The notes below the pieces were generated by a model. The model had not been told where the DNA came from and made no database searches. It saw only the letters and a program-made list of their open reading frames with translations. A program made the translations under genes and the position numbers. A stretch of 64,000 nt of DNA from an uncultured Eubacteriales bacterium (GTDB lineage: Bacteria; Bacillota; Clostridia; Christensenellales; Borkfalkiaceae): contig CAJLKN010000007.1 of assembly GCA_905207235.1 (NCBI GenBank), positions 1-64,000 on the forward strand. Direction: 5' to 3'. Below, in pieces: positions 40,190-49,063 of this stretch (positions are counted from its first letter, which is position 1; the number at the start of each line of letters is the position of its first letter).

Positions 40190-42216
40190 CAAACAAGGCA
40201 TGGGAGGGATTTGTTCCCGGCTTATGGAGCGACGACGAAGTCAACGTCAGAGATTTCATACAGCGCAACTATACGCCTTACGAGGGGGATGACAGCTTCC
40301 TCGAAGGTCCCACCGAAGCAACCCAAAAACTGTGGAGCGAAATACTCGATTTGTCCGCAAAGGAGCGCGCCGCAGGCGGCGTTTTAAAAGCGGATACGAA
40401 AATAGTTTCCACGCTCACCAGCCACAAGGCAGGATATATAGATAAGGAACTCGAAAAGATAGTCGGACTTCAGACGGACGAGCCCTTCAAGCGCGCCCTT
40501 CAGCCCTTCGGCGGCATAAAGATGGCGGAGCAGGCTCTCAACATGTACGGCTACGAAATCGACCCTCAGGTCAAGGAAATTTTTACCAAATACCGCAAGA
40601 CGCACAACGACGGCGTTTACGACGCATACACGCCCGAAATGCGCCTCGCGCGCAGCGCGCACATTCTCACGGGTCTGCCCGATACTTACGGCAGGGGCAG
40701 AATAGTGGGCGACTACCGCAGGGTTGCGCTCTACGGCGTCGATTACCTCATCGAGTGCAAGCAGAGGGACAAGCTCAATATGGACGGCGATATGACGCCC
40801 GACAAAGTGCGCGACAGAGAGGAGCTCTCCGAGCAGATAAAGGCTCTTGCCGCGCTCAAAGAAATGGCGGCAAGCTACGGCAAGGATATTTCCCGCCCCG
40901 CCGAAACCGCGCAGGAGGCAATTCAGGCGCTTTATTTCGGCTATCTCGGAGCGATTAAGGACCAGAACGGCGCTGCGATGTCGATAGGCAGAAACTCGAC
41001 CTTCCTCGATATCTATATCGAAAGAGATTTAAAGCGCGGCATTCTCACCGAGAAAGAGGCGCAGGAGCTCATCGACCAGTTCGTAATGAAGCTGAGAATT
41101 GTCAAGTTCATGCGCATAAAGGAATATAACGAGCTGTTCTCGGGCGACCCCACATGGGTTACCGAATCCATCGGCGGCATGGGCGTGGACGGCAGAACGC
41201 TGGTTACCAAAAACTCGTTCAGAATTCTTCACACGCTCAAAAACCTCGGACCCGCTCCCGAACCCAACCTCACCGTGCTGTGGTCCAAAAATCTTCCCGC
41301 AGGCTTCAAAAAGTTCTGCGCTAAGACTTCTATCGATACCTCTGCCATTCAGTACGAAAGCGACGACCTCATGCGCCCCGAAATGGGCGACGATTACTGC
41401 ATAGCGTGCTGCGTAAGCTGCATGCGCGTCGGCAAGGACATGCAGTTCTTCGGCGCGAGGGCAAACCTTGCAAAGTGCCTGCTTTATGCAATCAACGGCG
41501 GCAAGGACGAAATCGCAAAGGATAAAAAGACGGGCAAGGCAATGCAGGTTTCGCCCATGTATGCACCCATCTCGGGCGACGGTCCTCTCGATTATAACGA
41601 GGTAATAACCAAGTACGAACAGATGATGGACTGGCTTGCAGGGCTGTACGTCAATACGCTCAACCTCATTCACTACATGCACGACAAGTACAGCTACGAG
41701 GCTTTGGAAATGGCTCTGCACGATACAAACGTGCGCCGCTTCTTCGCGACGGGCATTGCGGGACTTTCCTGCGCGGCGGACTCGCTTTCGGCTATAAAGT
41801 ACGCAAAAGTATATCCCGTGCGCAACGAAGAGGGCATAGCCGTCGATTTTAAGATAGAGGGCGACTATCCCAAGTACGGCAACAACGACGACAGAGCGGA
41901 CAAAATCGCCGTATGGCTCGTCAAGACCTTCATGAACAAGATAAAGAGCCACTACACCTACCGCGGAAGCGTTCCTACAATGTCGATACTCACCATAACA
42001 TCCAACGTGGTTTACGGCAAAAAGACGGGCAACACGCCCGACGGCAGAAGGGCGGGTCAGCCCCTCGCGCCCGGCGCAAACCCTATGCACGGCAGAGACA
42101 GCAACGGCGCGCTCGCCTCGCTCGAATCTGTTGCAAAACTTCCCTATGCATATTCGCGCGACGGCATATCGAACACATTCTCGATTACGCCCGCCTCGCT
42201 CGGTAAAGACGACTGA
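40186..42216 (+). CDS. pflB: Pyruvate formate-lyase, catalytic part without glycyl radical domain
   Basis: This 676-residue protein corresponds to residues 1 to about 685 of the usual 750- to 760-residue formate C-acetyltransferase. The active-site pair is Cys408-Cys409 in 'IACCVSC', with '[17 protein letters not shown]' after it. It ends at 'TPASLGKDD', exactly where the ordinary enzyme continues into the glycyl radical domain. That domain is encoded by the next gene after 18 bases. No part of the catalytic barrel seems to be missing. The enzyme converts pyruvate and CoA to acetyl-CoA and formate without oxygen. Confidence 0.93.
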   Translation: MTNKAWEGFVPGLWSDDEVNVRDFIQRNYTPYEGDDSFLEGPTEATQKLWSEILDLSAKERAAGGVLKADTKIVSTLTSHKAGYIDKELEKIVGLQTDEPFKRALQPFGGIKMAEQALNMYGYEIDPQVKEIFTKYRKTHNDGVYDAYTPEMRLARSAHILTGLPDTYGRGRIVGDYRRVALYGVDYLIECKQRDKLNMDGDMTPDKVRDREELSEQIKALAALKEMAASYGKDISRPAETAQEAIQALYFGYLGAIKDQNGAAMSIGRNSTFLDIYIERDLKRGILTEKEAQELIDQFVMKLRIVKFMRIKEYNELFSGDPTWVTESIGGMGVDGRTLVTKNSFRILHTLKNLGPAPEPNLTVLWSKNLPAGFKKFCAKTSIDTSAIQYESDDLMRPEMGDDYCIACCVSCMRVGKDMQFFGARANLAKCLLYAINGGKDEIAKDKKTGKAMQVSPMYAPISGDGPLDYNEVITKYEQMMDWLAGLYVNTLNLIHYMHDKYSYEALEMALHDTNVRRFFATGIAGLSCAADSLSAIKYAKVYPVRNEEGIAVDFKIEGDYPKYGNNDDRADKIAVWLVKTFMNKIKSHYTYRGSVPTMSILTITSNVVYGKKTGNTPDGRRAGQPLAPGANPMHGRDSNGALASLESVAKLPYAYSRDGISNTFSITPASLGKDD

Positions 42217-42234
42217 TAAAAGGAGAAAATAATT

Positions 42235-42465
42235 ATGTCAAGAGTAGATAACCTTGTAAATATGCTCGACGCATATGTTGCGGACGGCGGACATCACCTC
42301 AACGTAAACGTGTTCGACAGAGACACTCTGCTCGACGCGCAGGCTCATCCCGAAAAATATCCCCAGCTTACGGTAAGGGTTTCGGGCTATGCGGTAAACT
42401 TCAACAAACTCACCAAAGAGCAGCAGGACGACGTCATTTCGCGTACCATACACGAATCTTTCTGA
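42235..42465 (+). CDS. grcA: Separate glycyl radical subunit of pyruvate formate-lyase
   Basis: This 76-residue protein is collinear with the C-terminal domain of PFL: '[18 protein letters not shown]', '[19 protein letters not shown]' and a final 'RTIHESF'. The radical glycine is Gly51 in 'RVSGYA'. Unlike E. coli GrcA/YfiD, which is a spare part for a complete enzyme, here it supplies the only glycyl domain visible in the operon. AAAGGAG lies ten bases before its ATG, so it is translated on its own and not through a frameshift. Sizes add up to a normal PFL (676 + 76). A terminator follows. Confidence 0.92.
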   Translation: MSRVDNLVNMLDAYVADGGHHLNVNVFDRDTLLDAQAHPEKYPQLTVRVSGYAVNFNKLTKEQQDDVISRTIHESF

Positions 42466-42485
42466 TGTCTTAGAAAATTCATAAT

Positions 42486-42527
42486 GCGCGCATGCGCGCC
42501 CTCAAAGGGCGGCATGCGCGCTTTTTT
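42486..42527 (+). terminator. Terminator of the pfl operon
   Basis: A 16-pair stem with one bulged base (42486-42502 against 42505-42521) is followed by six T. Confidence 0.85.
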
Positions 42528-42549
42528 GCGTTAAATTGAGGTTGTGCTG

Positions 42550-42578
42550 TTTACAAACGACAAAATGTATGTTAAAAT
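42550..42578 (+). promoter_or_regulatory. Promoter of the LRR gene
   Basis: TTTACA (42550-42555) and TAAAAT (42573-42578) are 17 bases apart, about 25 bases before the ATG. Confidence 0.7.
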
Positions 42579-42609
42579 AAAAAAAGGTAAAAATCAACGA
42601 GGGGAAAAT

Positions 42610-43989
42610 ATGGCACAGAATAATCCCGCCGATTTTCAGATTGAAGACGGCACTCTGATAAAATACACTGGCGCGGACGCTACGGTAACCGTACCGCCTT
42701 CGGTAAAGCGCATAGGTCCCGACGCTTTCGCGGGCTGCAAAACGCTGCAAAAAATCGCCACGCCTTACAAACTCGTAAGAATAGGCAACAGGGCTTTCCA
42801 CGGTTGCGACAACCTTAAAGAAGTTTTAATGCCCGGCGCGCTTTTCAGGCGAGTGAATTTAAGAAAAATATTCTCCGACCCCGATAAAATTTATTTCCGT
42901 TTCTATGCTTCAAACGGTCTCGAAGCGGAATTCGATGACAGCGATTACGGCGAAGAGTGGGATAATCTTCTCGAAGAGGGCGAAAGCGCACAGTCCGTGC
43001 GCGTGGGCAAAGTGCTCGGCGCGTCCACTCTGTTGATGGAGGTAACCGAGGAGAGCGAATTTTCCGATGAAACGCCGCAGGACAGCGTAAGTTTCCGTCC
43101 CCTTCCCGAGGAGGCGGAAGATGAACCGCTCGAAACGCTGCGCGAAAAAATCGACGCGTGCGCGCCCAAAGTTCTTCCCCCCGAAGAGCTGTCAATCGAC
43201 CGCAAGCGCGAACTTTTAAATCTTACCGATTTTCTTATCGACGACACTACGCTCATAAAGTACATAGGCGACGGCGAGCGCGCCGAAATACCCGATTTTA
43301 TAACTACGATAGGCGCAAACGCCTTTTCAAACAGCTCTGTAAAGGAAGTTGTCGTGCCCGACAGCGTTAAAGTAATATCTTCCGCAGCGTTCGCGTGGTG
43401 CGAAAAACTCGAAAAAATCAATTTCCCCGCAGGGCTTAAAATGATAGACGAAGTCGCATTCGCCAACTGCTCGTCGCTCAAAGAAATAGTTCTGCCCGAC
43501 GGGCTGGAGTTCGTCGGCGCGGGCGCCTTCCACGCATGCAGCTCGGCAGAAAAAGCCATTCTTCCGCCGTCGCTCACATCGCTGTCTAGAAGGGTGTTCG
43601 ACTTCTGCGTATCCCTCAAAGACGTAATAATTCCCGACAGTGTAACGGTAATACAGGACGGCGTTTTCTCGCACTGCGAAAGCCTCAAAAGCATACACCT
43701 GCCCGACGGCATAACGCGCATCGCAAACTGGGCGTTCGCCGATTGTTCGTCGCTCACCGATTTCAATTTCCCCGCCGCGCTCGAAGAAATAGGCGACGTC
43801 GCTTTCCTCAACTGCACATCGCTAAAAAGGATAGACATTCCCGCCTCGGTAACAAAGATCGGCAGACAGTGCTTCGTAGGCTGCAAGGGCTTAATTCTCA
43901 TCTCCGCGCCCGAAAAACTGCGCTCCCAGATAGAGAGCGGCAGGGTGTTCCGCGGCATAGGCGACGTCGAGGTCGATTACAACGAATAA
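42610..43989 (+). CDS. BspA-type leucine-rich repeat protein without export signal
   Basis: This 459-residue protein has two blocks of LRR_5 repeats of about 23 residues ('xxIxxxAFxxCxxLxxIxxPxxLxxI'): two or three near residues 20-65 and eight to nine from about residue 220 to 440. Between them is an acidic linker of about 150 residues. There is no signal peptide, membrane helix or wall anchor, so it is probably intracellular, unlike classical BspA adhesins. GAGGGG lies before ATG 42610; the frame extends 22 codons upstream but those cover the promoter. Both blocks open with the same phrase ('xxTLIKYxGxxxxxxxP'), hinting at an internal duplication. Confidence 0.8.
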   Translation: MAQNNPADFQIEDGTLIKYTGADATVTVPPSVKRIGPDAFAGCKTLQKIATPYKLVRIGNRAFHGCDNLKEVLMPGALFRRVNLRKIFSDPDKIYFRFYASNGLEAEFDDSDYGEEWDNLLEEGESAQSVRVGKVLGASTLLMEVTEESEFSDETPQDSVSFRPLPEEAEDEPLETLREKIDACAPKVLPPEELSIDRKRELLNLTDFLIDDTTLIKYIGDGERAEIPDFITTIGANAFSNSSVKEVVVPDSVKVISSAAFAWCEKLEKINFPAGLKMIDEVAFANCSSLKEIVLPDGLEFVGAGAFHACSSAEKAILPPSLTSLSRRVFDFCVSLKDVIIPDSVTVIQDGVFSHCESLKSIHLPDGITRIANWAFADCSSLTDFNFPAALEEIGDVAFLNCTSLKRIDIPASVTKIGRQCFVGCKGLILISAPEKLRSQIESGRVFRGIGDVEVDYNE

Positions 43990-44006
43990 CTCATATAAAC
44001 GCATAA

Positions 44007-44042
44007 AAAACCCGCAGGTTGAACTAAAAACCTGCGGGTTTT
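44007..44042. terminator. Terminator after the LRR gene
   Basis: Arms 44007-44020 and 44029-44042 pair perfectly with A and T flanks; it can act in both directions. Confidence 0.8.
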
Positions 44043-44044
44043 CG

Positions 44045-44073
44045 TTTACAAAGCGCAATGGTTATTGTATAAT
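44045..44073 (+). promoter_or_regulatory. Promoter of the MBL-fold/aro operon
   Basis: TTTACA (44045-44050) and TATAAT (44068-44073) are 17 bases apart. A second TATAAT lies at 44082-44087 without a matching -35 box. Confidence 0.65.
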
Positions 44074-44113
44074 ATATTCTGTATAATTATAAGCGGGGAT
44101 TGATTTTTATAAA

Positions 44114-45136
44114 GTGGCATCGGTCAAGCGCAAAAAATTATCCAAAGCAAAAACAGCCGCAATAATTTCAGCGGCGGCAGTGTTCGTAGTTTTCGTCTCT
44201 TTGCTCATAACAAATATATTCGTGCCCGTAAAATATCTCACGGCGTACATGGTCGTTGCAGAGCAAAGGCAAGAGGGCACTCTCACCGTAACGTATGCCG
44301 ACGTGGGCTACGGCGACGCGATTTTAATCGAACTTCCCGACGGCAAAGTCGCGCTCATCGACGGCGGCGACGGAGCGTACGGCAATACGCTTTCGCTTCT
44401 TCGCCTTCTTAATTCGAGGGGAGTGGATAAAATCGATTATTTAATCTGCTCGTCGGTGAGGGCGGAACACTGCGGCGGTCTCGCCGAAATAATAAAATAC
44501 AAACAGGTCGGCACGATTTACGCGCCGTACGTCAATAATACATACATAACCGACGCTTACCGCAATTTTTATGCGGCGGCAGAAGATGAGGGCGCGGAAA
44601 TGCTCATATCGCAGTATGGCGAGGGCATATACAGCGACGAATACTCATATTTTCTTACCTTTCTTTCGCCGGGCGGCGCGGACAACCCTCTGGGCTATTA
44701 CGCCGCTTTGAATAAAGAGGCTTCGGAAGAAAATATCCTAAACGCCTGCGCCGTCGTCTGGCTTTCGTATGCGGGCACGTCGTTCGTGTTCACATCTTCG
44801 GCGGGCGGAGCCGCGCTCAACAGCATAATCCAAGATTACGAGATTATGACGGCCGCGGGCGATAAATACGCGCAGACAGGCAGTTACAGCGTATCGCTTG
44901 AAGATTGCGACGTCGTTCAGGTTGCGGGGCACGGCAGCGCGGATTGCACCTCGGCGGAATGGTACGGCGTTTTAAGTCCGTCTGCGGCGGTAATTTCCGT
45001 CGGCGACAATTTTGCGGGCTGTCCCTCGTCGCAGGCGCTTTCGGATGTGTGCAGTCAGGTAAAAGAGCCCCTTTCAACGCAGAACAGGGGCAATATAACA
45101 ATCAGGGTAACTTCGGACGGCTATGCCGTCCTATAA
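44114..45136 (+). CDS. ComEC-like metallo-beta-lactamase-fold protein with degenerate metal site
   Basis: This 340-residue protein has one N-terminal membrane helix (about residues 15-37) and an extracellular domain of the ComEC/Rec2 beta-lactamase-fold type: 'VTYADVGYGDAILIELPDGK' region (59-78), 'ALIDGGDG' (80-87), and a late 'VAGHGSADCTS'. The metal motif HxHxDH should follow 'IDYLICS', but the sequence is 'SSVRAEHCGG' (113-121), so only the final His is kept. Metal-dependent phosphodiesterase activity is therefore doubtful. The GTG start has a rather distant GCGGGGA. aroC begins nine bases after the stop with its own AAGGAGA. A binding or structural role is possible. Confidence 0.6.
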   Translation: MASVKRKKLSKAKTAAIISAAAVFVVFVSLLITNIFVPVKYLTAYMVVAEQRQEGTLTVTYADVGYGDAILIELPDGKVALIDGGDGAYGNTLSLLRLLNSRGVDKIDYLICSSVRAEHCGGLAEIIKYKQVGTIYAPYVNNTYITDAYRNFYAAAEDEGAEMLISQYGEGIYSDEYSYFLTFLSPGGADNPLGYYAALNKEASEENILNACAVVWLSYAGTSFVFTSSAGGAALNSIIQDYEIMTAAGDKYAQTGSYSVSLEDCDVVQVAGHGSADCTSAEWYGVLSPSAAVISVGDNFAGCPSSQALSDVCSQVKEPLSTQNRGNITIRVTSDGYAVL

Positions 45137-45145
45137 GGAGAATAT

Positions 45146-46273
45146 ATGAAACTTACAACCGCAGGCGAATCGCACGGCAAGGCGCTCGTCGGAATTATTG
45201 AAGGGCTGCCCTCTAACATGCCCGTCGACGAGGATAAGATAAACGAATATCTCGCTCTCCGTCAGAGCGGATACGGCAGGGGCGGCAGGCAGAAAATAGA
45301 GCGCGACCGCGTCATAATACTTTCAGGCGTCAGAAATAAACTGACGCTCGGCAGTCCCGTCGCTTTCGAAATAGAAAACCGCGACTATGCCAACTGGCAG
45401 AGCGTAATGGCGCCCGAGGGCGCGGACGTAACGCAGAGGAGGCTCACACGCGTTCGCCCCGGACACGCCGATCTGACGGGGGTAATAAAATACGCCCAGA
45501 CGGACGCGCGCAACATTCTGGAACGCGCCAGCGCAAGGGAAACGGCTGTAAGGGTTGCGGGCGGAGCTATCGCCATGCAGTATCTTGCCGAACTCGGAGT
45601 ACAAATTTCAGGTTGCGTCAGGAGCGTCTGCGGCGTAGAAGATAGGGGCGATTACACCTTCGAACAGCTCGGAAAAGTTAAAAGCCATCCCCTTTTCATG
45701 CTCGACGAAAATGCTGAAAAGCGGGCTATGGAACTTATCGACAAGCTCAAAGCCGATGGCAATACGGCGGGCGGCACAGTCGAAATAAGAGTAAAGGGCT
45801 TAAAGAGCGGCTTTGGCAGCTGCATGCAGTATTCTACAAAGCTCGACGCCATTCTGTGCGGCGCAATGATGAGCGTTCAGGCGATAAAGGGCGTCGAAGT
45901 TGGGCTCGGGTTTGAGGCGGCTCGCCGTCCCGGCTCGGAAGTGCACGACGAAATTTTCATGAAAGAGGGCAAAATTTTCCGTTCCAGCAACAATGCGGGC
46001 GGAATAGAGGGCGGAATGTCCAACGGCGAAGAGATTGTTCTTCGCGCCGCGATGAAGCCCATACCCACCTTGATGAAGGGTCTTAGAACTATCGACTATG
46101 TAACCGGTCAGCCGACGACGGCGGCGGGCGAACGCAGCGACGTGGCGGCGATATGCGCCTGCGAAATAATTTTGGAATGCGTCGTTGCCTGCGCGCTCGC
46201 GGAAGTCGTTTCCGAAAGGCTGGGCGGAGATAATATGGCGGAGGTGAAAGAGCGGTACGACCGCTTGCCGTAA
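45146..46273 (+). CDS. aroC: Chorismate synthase
   Basis: This 375-residue FMN-dependent enzyme makes chorismate from EPSP, the last shikimate step. 'TTAGESHGKALVGIIEG' at the N terminus, 'RQSGYGRGGRQKIE' (near residues 33-46), 'RPGHADLTG' (near 106) and the C-terminal 'RSDVAAICACEI' are family signatures. AAGGAGA lies before the ATG. It heads the aro set although the last step in the pathway. aroB starts one base after its stop. Confidence 0.96.
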   Translation: MKLTTAGESHGKALVGIIEGLPSNMPVDEDKINEYLALRQSGYGRGGRQKIERDRVIILSGVRNKLTLGSPVAFEIENRDYANWQSVMAPEGADVTQRRLTRVRPGHADLTGVIKYAQTDARNILERASARETAVRVAGGAIAMQYLAELGVQISGCVRSVCGVEDRGDYTFEQLGKVKSHPLFMLDENAEKRAMELIDKLKADGNTAGGTVEIRVKGLKSGFGSCMQYSTKLDAILCGAMMSVQAIKGVEVGLGFEAARRPGSEVHDEIFMKEGKIFRSSNNAGGIEGGMSNGEEIVLRAAMKPIPTLMKGLRTIDYVTGQPTTAAGERSDVAAICACEIILECVVACALAEVVSERLGGDNMAEVKERYDRLP

Positions 46274-46274
46274 T

Positions 46275-47330
46275 ATGAAAATAATAACACTCGACACCCC
46301 TTCGTGCGAAAGCGTCATTTATTGCGGCGAAGGCGCGTTTCAGGATAGAACGCAAAACTTAAAGGACAAAAAACTTTTTATAATAACGGACAGTAACGTC
46401 CATAAAATTTACTCGCAGCTCATAGAGCAGACTTTCGGCGACAATTATGTGTTTGTCATGCCTGCGGGCGAGGGCAGCAAGAACCACGTTCAGCTATTTA
46501 AAATTCTTTCCGCCATGCTCGAAAACGGCGTAACGCGCTCATCTACGGTAGTCGCTCTCGGCGGCGGAGTGGTGGGCGACGTCGCGGGGCTCGCCGCCTC
46601 GCTCTACATGCGCGGAATAAAACTCGTGCAGATACCCACAACGCTTTTATCGCAGGTGGACAGCTCTGTCGGCGGCAAGACGGCGGTAGATTTCAAGGGC
46701 GTCAAAAACGTTGTCGGCACATTCTATCAGCCGGGCGAGGTTATAGTCGATCCCATGTTCTTGAAAACCCTTCCCAAGCGCGAAATACGCTGCGGTCTGG
46801 GCGAAATAATCAAGTACGGCGCGCTCGACGCGGGCATATATAAAAGCCTCATAAAAAACCGCGCCCGCCTCAAAGACATAAAGTTTCTGGAAGATATCAC
46901 TTTCGATTGCATAGCGCACAAGGCGGACGTCGTCCGCTCGGACGAGCGCGATACGGGCGGCAGAAGAAAAACGCTCAATTTAGGGCATACCACGGGGCAC
47001 GCGTTCGAGCTGTATTTCCGCAGAAAATCTCACGGCGAATTCGTGCTTATCGGCATGTATTACGAGCTGTTCATTGCCCGTCGCCTGGGCATATGCGGGG
47101 GTAAATACGCCGACAACCTTGAAAAACTCATAAAAAAGGTAATAGGTAAAATACCCGCCTACGAGGACGCGGAAAAGGCGGCATATTTTGCAAAATATGA
47201 CAAAAAGAATGCCGCCGCAACCGACGTATCGGTTATAGTTCCCAAGTGCGAAGGTCAGAGCGAGGAGGTAAAACTCCCTCTCGAAGAATACGTAAAATAT
47301 ATTGCCATGTGCCGCGACAGCCTTTTGTAA
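46275..47330 (+). CDS. aroB: 3-dehydroquinate synthase
   Basis: This 351-residue NAD- and metal-dependent enzyme closes DAHP to dehydroquinate. 'ALGGGVVGDVAGLAAS' (95-110), 'QIPTTLLSQVDSSVGGKTAVD' (in part, near 117-137), 'GLGEIIKYG' (near 174-182) and 'LNLGHTTGHAFE' with zinc-ligand His (near 236-247) are clear. It is tightly coupled to aroC. Confidence 0.96.
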   Translation: MKIITLDTPSCESVIYCGEGAFQDRTQNLKDKKLFIITDSNVHKIYSQLIEQTFGDNYVFVMPAGEGSKNHVQLFKILSAMLENGVTRSSTVVALGGGVVGDVAGLAASLYMRGIKLVQIPTTLLSQVDSSVGGKTAVDFKGVKNVVGTFYQPGEVIVDPMFLKTLPKREIRCGLGEIIKYGALDAGIYKSLIKNRARLKDIKFLEDITFDCIAHKADVVRSDERDTGGRRKTLNLGHTTGHAFELYFRRKSHGEFVLIGMYYELFIARRLGICGGKYADNLEKLIKKVIGKIPAYEDAEKAAYFAKYDKKNAAATDVSVIVPKCEGQSEEVKLPLEEYVKYIAMCRDSLL

Positions 47331-47357
47331 GGCGGCATAAGGTTATCAGGAGATAAA

Positions 47358-48152
47358 ATGAAATTAGCAGTCATAGGAAAGGACGTTTCGGCTTCAGACA
47401 GCCCCAAAATGCACTCGTTCATAGCAAAGAACATGGGCAACGAAATTACTTACGATAAAATTTCCATACCCGTGGAAGATTTCGAAAGCCGCATAGACGA
47501 CATAATAAAAAATTACGACGGTTTCAACGTTACAATACCCTTCAAACTCAGCGTAATTCCCCACCTTAACAAGATTGTGGACGACGCGCAGCTCTTTGGC
47601 GCGGTAAATACCGTATTGAAGAGCGATTTGTCGGGGCACAACACCGACGGCGCGGGCTTCATGCTCATGCTTAAAAATAACGGCGTGCAGGTTTCGGGCA
47701 AAAAAGTTCTTCTGCTCGGTGCAGGCGGCGCGGGCAGAGCGGTAGCCAAAAAGCTTGTGGGCGCGGGCGCGCAGCTCTTCGTTTATGACAGAAATGCCGA
47801 AAGCGCTTGCTCCCTCGCCGAAGAGTGCGGCAACGTTACCGTGCTCAGCAGCGTCGAACCCGAAGATTATTACCTTATAATCAACGCCACGGGCGTCGGC
47901 ATGCACAAATCTGTCGGCATATCGCCCGTGGGCGAGGACGTGCTCTCCCGCACGCAGGTCGCCGTCGATCTCATCTATGTTCCCGCCGAGAGCGAGTTTT
48001 TAAAAATCGCCCGCACGCTTGGCAAAAAGACGATAAACGGTCAGGCAATGCTCTTTTATCAGGCGTATTTTGCCGAGTGTATCTATTTCGGCGCACAGCC
48101 CGACGACGCGCAGGCAAAGCAACTTTTCGAAAAGTATATAAGTGAGGTGTAA
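47358..48152 (+). CDS. aroE: Shikimate dehydrogenase
   Basis: This 264-residue enzyme reduces dehydroshikimate with NADPH. The catalytic Lys is in 'NVTIPFK' (near residue 62), Asp in 'GHNTDGAGF' (near 98), the nucleotide loop is 'LLGAGGAGRAV', and 'NGQAMLFYQ' is the C-terminal substrate motif. CAGGAGA lies seven bases before the ATG. Confidence 0.95.
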   Translation: MKLAVIGKDVSASDSPKMHSFIAKNMGNEITYDKISIPVEDFESRIDDIIKNYDGFNVTIPFKLSVIPHLNKIVDDAQLFGAVNTVLKSDLSGHNTDGAGFMLMLKNNGVQVSGKKVLLLGAGGAGRAVAKKLVGAGAQLFVYDRNAESACSLAEECGNVTVLSSVEPEDYYLIINATGVGMHKSVGISPVGEDVLSRTQVAVDLIYVPAESEFLKIARTLGKKTINGQAMLFYQAYFAECIYFGAQPDDAQAKQLFEKYISEV

Positions 48153-48155
48153 ACG

Positions 48156-48566
48156 ATGAAATTTCTGTTTATAAACGGAGTAAATCTCAACATGACGGGC
48201 AGGCGCGAAAAGGGCGTCTACGGCACGCAGACCCTCGACGAGATAAATGAAGAAATAAAAGCTCACTTCAAAGACGACCGGTGTCAGTTTTTCCAGAGCA
48301 ATATAGAGGGTGAAATATGCACCGCCATACACACCGCCGACTGCGACGCAATAATTCTTAATGCGGGCGCGTTCACTCATTACAGCTACGCCATACGCGA
48401 CGCGATATCCTCCGTCGATATTCCCGTCGTCGAGGTGCATATGTCCAACGTGCACGCGCGCGACGAATTCCGCCACAAGTCTGTGATTTCCGCCGTATGC
48501 AAGGGCGTCATTGCGGGCTTCGGCAAAAACAGTTATATCCTCGCCGCGGAGAGCTTTAAATTATGA
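48156..48566 (+). CDS. aroQ: 3-dehydroquinate dehydratase, type II
   Basis: This 136-residue protein is a type II dehydroquinase, which forms dodecamers. 'FINGVNLNMTGRREKGVYG' (4-22; catalytic Tyr21, Arg16/17), 'QSNIEGE' (47-53), 'LNAGAFTHYSYAIRDA' (69-84) and 'EVHMSNVHARDEFRHKSV' region (93-109) follow the family pattern; Val-Asn replaces the usual Pro-Asn. It starts three bases after aroE and overlaps aroK by four. Confidence 0.94.
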   Translation: MKFLFINGVNLNMTGRREKGVYGTQTLDEINEEIKAHFKDDRCQFFQSNIEGEICTAIHTADCDAIILNAGAFTHYSYAIRDAISSVDIPVVEVHMSNVHARDEFRHKSVISAVCKGVIAGFGKNSYILAAESFKL

Positions 48567-49063
48567 ATATAGTTCTCTGCGGAATGATGGGCAGCGGCAA
48601 GACGACCGTCGCCGCTCAACTTCACCGCGCCTGCGGTCTTGATTGGGTGGATACCGACGAAGAGATTGTAAAAGCGCACGGCGAAATCAATAAAATATTT
48701 GCCGACTTCGGCGAAGAACGCTTCCGCGATATTGAAAGCGAGGTCGTAAAAGAGGTGGTGTCCCGCTGCGACAACGCGGTAATTTCCCTCGGCGGAGGCT
48801 GCGTTTTGAGGAAAGAAAACGTGCTCGAACTCAAAAAGAACGGCAAAATTTTCTATCTCCGCGCACAGCCCGAAACTATAATTGCCCGCATTTCGGGCGA
48901 TACGACGCGCCCCCTTCTCAAAGGCGGGTTGGAGGAAAAGGTCCGCTCCATCAGCGCGGCGCGCTCGAAAGTTTATGAGGGCGCGGCGGACTATATAATA
49001 GATACCGATGATCTGACACCCGCGCAGATAGCGCAAAAAATAACGGAGATTGCAGGCAGATGA
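48563..49063 (+). CDS. aroK: Shikimate kinase
   Basis: This 166-residue kinase has the Walker A loop 'GMMGSGKTT' (7-15), the substrate Asp in 'DTDEEI' (31-36), 'FRDIESEV' with the conserved Arg (near 55), 'SLGGGCVL' (near 76) and the lid Arg in 'TTRPLL' (near 115). It overlaps both neighbours by four bases. The five aro genes cover every step from DAHP to chorismate except EPSP synthase (aroA); DAHP synthase is also absent here. Confidence 0.94.
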   Translation: MNIVLCGMMGSGKTTVAAQLHRACGLDWVDTDEEIVKAHGEINKIFADFGEERFRDIESEVVKEVVSRCDNAVISLGGGCVLRKENVLELKKNGKIFYLRAQPETIIARISGDTTRPLLKGGLEEKVRSISAARSKVYEGAADYIIDTDDLTPAQIAQKITEIAGR

